16,159 bases of DNA, taken from positions 1-16,159 of the forward strand of contig DSBH01000134.1 in NCBI GenBank assembly GCA_011056825.1, written 5' to 3'. Positions 14,406 to 16,159 of the stretch are shown here, piece by piece. A program made the position numbers and the translations under genes. Under the pieces are notes generated by a model that saw only the letters and a program-made list of their open reading frames with translations, was not told where the DNA came from and searched no databases. The stretch is from Deltaproteobacteria bacterium. Lineage in GTDB: Bacteria; Desulfobacterota; Syntrophia; Syntrophales; UBA2210. Every line of letters begins with the position of its first letter. The stretch's first letter is position 1.

Positions 14406-15764
14406 TTATTGGTTTCTCGCCTCGGCGGGCGTCAGATAATCATCAAAGCTTGCGTACTGGTTCCAGAATTCTTCATGCTCGGGGCAGGAACCACAGATTA
14501 TTTTAGCCTCTCCGCCCTTCTGGAACTGCGCGATGGGCTGATACAGCTGCCCCGGATAGGTCACCTTCAAGGGATTCTTCGGATCTACACGCTTTTTGGA
14601 GTGGAAATAGGGTTTGATCCGTTCTTGCTCGTACGCCATTGTACCAAGCGAAAATTCGGTTTCCGTGGTTTCCATTGCGGTGATCAGCCTGTCGATGTCG
14701 TCAACGCTGCCCGCGATCTCCATTACTTTCTTGAAGAAATAAATATCGGCATAGGCGAGGTGCACGTGCTGCTGTGTCGGAATGTTGTGTTTCTTGCTCA
14801 GTTCATAAAAAGGTATTGTCTTCTCGGTAATCGGAACATCTATTTCCATCCAGGATCCGAGCATGCCCAGGGTTTTTCCACCGGTCATCTGCCAGAAATT
14901 GCTTGTCTGGGAAACGCCGCCGTAGAAACTCAAATTAATATCTCTTGCTGCCGAGTCCGTCCACATCTTGGCGAAGGACTCCGTGTCGGTAAACCATGAG
15001 CTTATGTAATAAATCACGTCGGGTTTCGCCCGCGCCATCTGCTGCAGAATCGGCAGATACATGGTTCCTCGCGGGGCCGCGGCCTGGCTGAAAACCACGT
15101 CAATACCCAAATCTTTTTCCCACCATTCTTCCCAGGAAGGAAGACCGAGTTCCGGGATGCCTTCGCGGAAAGCCTTGGTCCACGCCAGGTCTTCCCAGAG
15201 AATTGCCACACTCTCAAATTTATCGATGATTTGAGGCCACATGGTCTTGAAAAAATACCGCATCTGGGCGTACTGGGCCGGCTCGGGATCCCAGTCGCGA
15301 AAACAGAAACGGTAACGTTCGTAATCGTCCACGATACGGTTCGTCAGTTCCATCCCCATGGGACCGTTGAAAACCAGTATGTGAGGATATTCTTTGAACA
15401 TAGCCGCCGAGTTTTCCTGGGCGGCGAGGCAGATTTCTGTCCGGCCCTCGATGGACATGAATTTGACGCCCTCGGTCTGCAGCAAGTGTCGGGCTCCCTC
15501 AACAGTGAGCGACGTCTGACCCTTGTTGTCCGCTGTTACATACTTTAACGGTCGTCCGAGAACACCGCCGGCTTGGTTGATTTCTTCCACGGCGATCCGC
15601 TGGATCTCCATGCAGGGTCTTGTCCCGGGAGAGAGAACAAAACCGACATAACCGATTACAATAGGTTCTCCTTTCGGCGCCTCGGCAGTCGCCGTCGACC
15701 CGAAGGTCAACACCAGGGACAACACGAGGGCGCACAGAACCAGGTAACGTATGCTCTTCGCCAC
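14406..15764 (-). CDS. Periplasmic ABC transporter substrate-binding protein, branched-chain amino acid type (copy 2)
   Basis: This 452-residue paralogue of the downstream gene has the same layout. A 29-residue Sec signal peptide ends AEA before PKGEP, and a type 1 periplasmic binding fold begins IVIGYVGFVLSPG. The first lobe (to about residue 150) is nearly the same as copy 1, including SIEGRTEICLAAQENSAAMF and CFRDWDPEP. Strong divergence is concentrated near residues 165-210, 290-312 and the C-terminus. The start is GTG at 15764-15762, set by AAGGAGG at 15773-15779 with eight-base spacing; a nearby ATG at 15771 is in another frame. Ligand is unknown; shared invariant patches suggest related but not identical ligands. 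The protein is probably exported and abundant, given its strong promoter. Confidence 0.9.
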   Translation of the reverse strand: MAKSIRYLVLCALVLSLVLTFGSTATAEAPKGEPIVIGYVGFVLSPGTRPCMEIQRIAVEEINQAGGVLGRPLKYVTADNKGQTSLTVEGARHLLQTEGVKFMSIEGRTEICLAAQENSAAMFKEYPHILVFNGPMGMELTNRIVDDYERYRFCFRDWDPEPAQYAQMRYFFKTMWPQIIDKFESVAILWEDLAWTKAFREGIPELGLPSWEEWWEKDLGIDVVFSQAAAPRGTMYLPILQQMARAKPDVIYYISSWFTDTESFAKMWTDSAARDINLSFYGGVSQTSNFWQMTGGKTLGMLGSWMEIDVPITEKTIPFYELSKKHNIPTQQHVHLAYADIYFFKKVMEIAGSVDDIDRLITAMETTETEFSLGTMAYEQERIKPYFHSKKRVDPKNPLKVTYPGQLYQPIAQFQKGGEAKIICGSCPEHEEFWNQYASFDDYLTPAEARNQ

Positions 15765-15772
15765 TTTTCATT

Positions 15773-15779
15773 CCTCCTT
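15773..15779 (-). promoter_or_regulatory. Ribosome binding site selecting the GTG start of copy 2
   Basis: AAGGAGG on the minus strand is eight bases from the GTG at 15764. The ATG at 15771-15769 is only one base from it and out of frame, so it cannot be the start of the binding protein. Confidence 0.8.
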
Positions 15780-15789
15780 CTCTGTATTC

Positions 15790-15816
15790 TTCGAACGCCG
15801 TTTACGGCGATTCGAA
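15790..15816 (-). promoter_or_regulatory. Hairpin directly upstream of the copy 2 ribosome binding site
   Basis: TTCGAACGCCG (15790-15800) pairs with CGGCG and TTCGAA (15805-15809 and 15811-15816), giving 11 bp with a single bulged base and a four-base loop. It lies ten bases before the Shine-Dalgarno sequence. Such a structure could stabilise the mRNA or control translation. The remaining leader (15817-15997) has further short stems, such as 15844-15850 with 15861-15867 (7 bp), and no gene. Confidence 0.6.
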
Positions 15817-16003
15817 GTTTGTTGCATAAAACCTCTTCCCTGCATCGTGGCAACTGCTTTCCACGATCACACCCGGCATGTCCCGTACGAGCAAGAATTC
15901 TCTCGTGCGTAAGCTCGCATTCCTCCGTGATTGCAATCCCTCAAGACCCGAAACGACTGGTCTCGAACACACCACGGCTGCCAACTTTTGCCTGACAAAA
16001 AGT

Positions 16004-16032
16004 ATTCTAAATCGCGATATTTCGCCGGTCAA
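16004..16032 (-). promoter_or_regulatory. Strong sigma-70-type promoter of binding-protein copy 2
   Basis: On the minus strand TTGACC (16032-16027, five of six) and TAGAAT (16009-16004, five of six) are separated by exactly 17 bases. Transcription would start near 15997, giving a leader of about 230 bases before the GTG. It is the best promoter match in this half of the window. Confidence 0.75.
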
Positions 16033-16100
16033 CCCGGCAAATAACGGAAGCAAAAATGAGGAAAAGGATTGGTGTATACTAGGGGATCAGTGCATCAAGA

Positions 16101-16148
16101 AAAAATGATGAGCCGACTCTCTGGGAGATTTTTCCCGAGAGTCGGCTC
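16101..16148 (-). terminator. Rho-independent terminator of a gene beyond the right edge
   Basis: A 12-bp perfect inverted repeat (GAGCCGACTCTC at 16110-16121 with 16137-16148), extended by GGGA/TCCC inside, is followed on the minus strand by ATCATTTTTTC. It most likely ends a minus-strand gene located to the right of the window. It also isolates the copy 2 promoter from upstream readthrough. Confidence 0.85.
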
Positions 16149-16159
16149 AGAGACGAAGG

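Noticed and set aside
1..16159. CRISPR array, insertion sequence, prophage or defence island.
   Set aside because: No regularly spaced repeats, transposase, integrase or phage genes are visible; the window is compact housekeeping DNA plus two transport genes.

Overview
The window looks like a chromosomal segment from a Gram-negative anaerobe, most likely a deltaproteobacterium (Desulfobacterota, perhaps a Syntrophales-like lineage). This is inferred from four things: the Gram-negative division/cell-wall gene order with a meso-DAP-type MurE, a SelB selenocysteine factor beside an FdhD-like formate dehydrogenase accessory protein, a Gram-negative genome carrying a YhaM-type nuclease, and a pair of large branched-chain-amino-acid-type periplasmic binding proteins. 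No 16S rRNA or other direct taxonomic marker is present.

Positions 1-7080 (minus strand, read right to left) hold the start of the dcw cluster: mraZ, rsmH, ftsL, ftsI, murE, murF and the 5' part of mraY, which runs off the left edge. The genes overlap by a few bases or are separated by at most 15. A near-consensus sigma-70 promoter precedes mraZ, followed by three GTGGA repeats at an exact 10-bp period, the expected form of a MraZ operator. Upstream on the same strand lie ruvX (Holliday-junction-resolvase-like, rRNA processing) and mltG (lytic transglycosylase), which overlap each other.

Positions 8537-8810 form a divergent intergenic gap without a credible gene. It has possible promoters in both directions and several inverted repeats whose G-U pairs favour a plus-strand RNA. 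It is either the selB leader or an unassigned small RNA.

Positions 8811-12444 (plus strand) are a tight operon: selB, an fdhD-like gene and a yhaM-like OB-fold/HD exoribonuclease, each joined to the next by a 4-bp ATGA overlap. The FdhD-like protein lacks the CxxC sulfur-transfer motif. A strong bidirectional terminator at 12491-12522 separates this operon from the convergent genes that follow.

Positions 12547-16148 (minus strand) hold two paralogous secreted ABC-type substrate-binding proteins, each with its own sigma-70-like promoter and a long leader (about 230-300 nt). The upstream copy ends in its own terminator. No permease or ATPase is present, so they are orphan receptors within the window. 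At the right edge a strong hairpin terminator closes a gene lying outside the window.

Most of the window is conventional. The parts that deserve a second look are the cysteine-poor FdhD, the structured ruvX-selB gap, the coupling of yhaM to the selenium genes, and the duplicated orphan binding proteins with long structured leaders.
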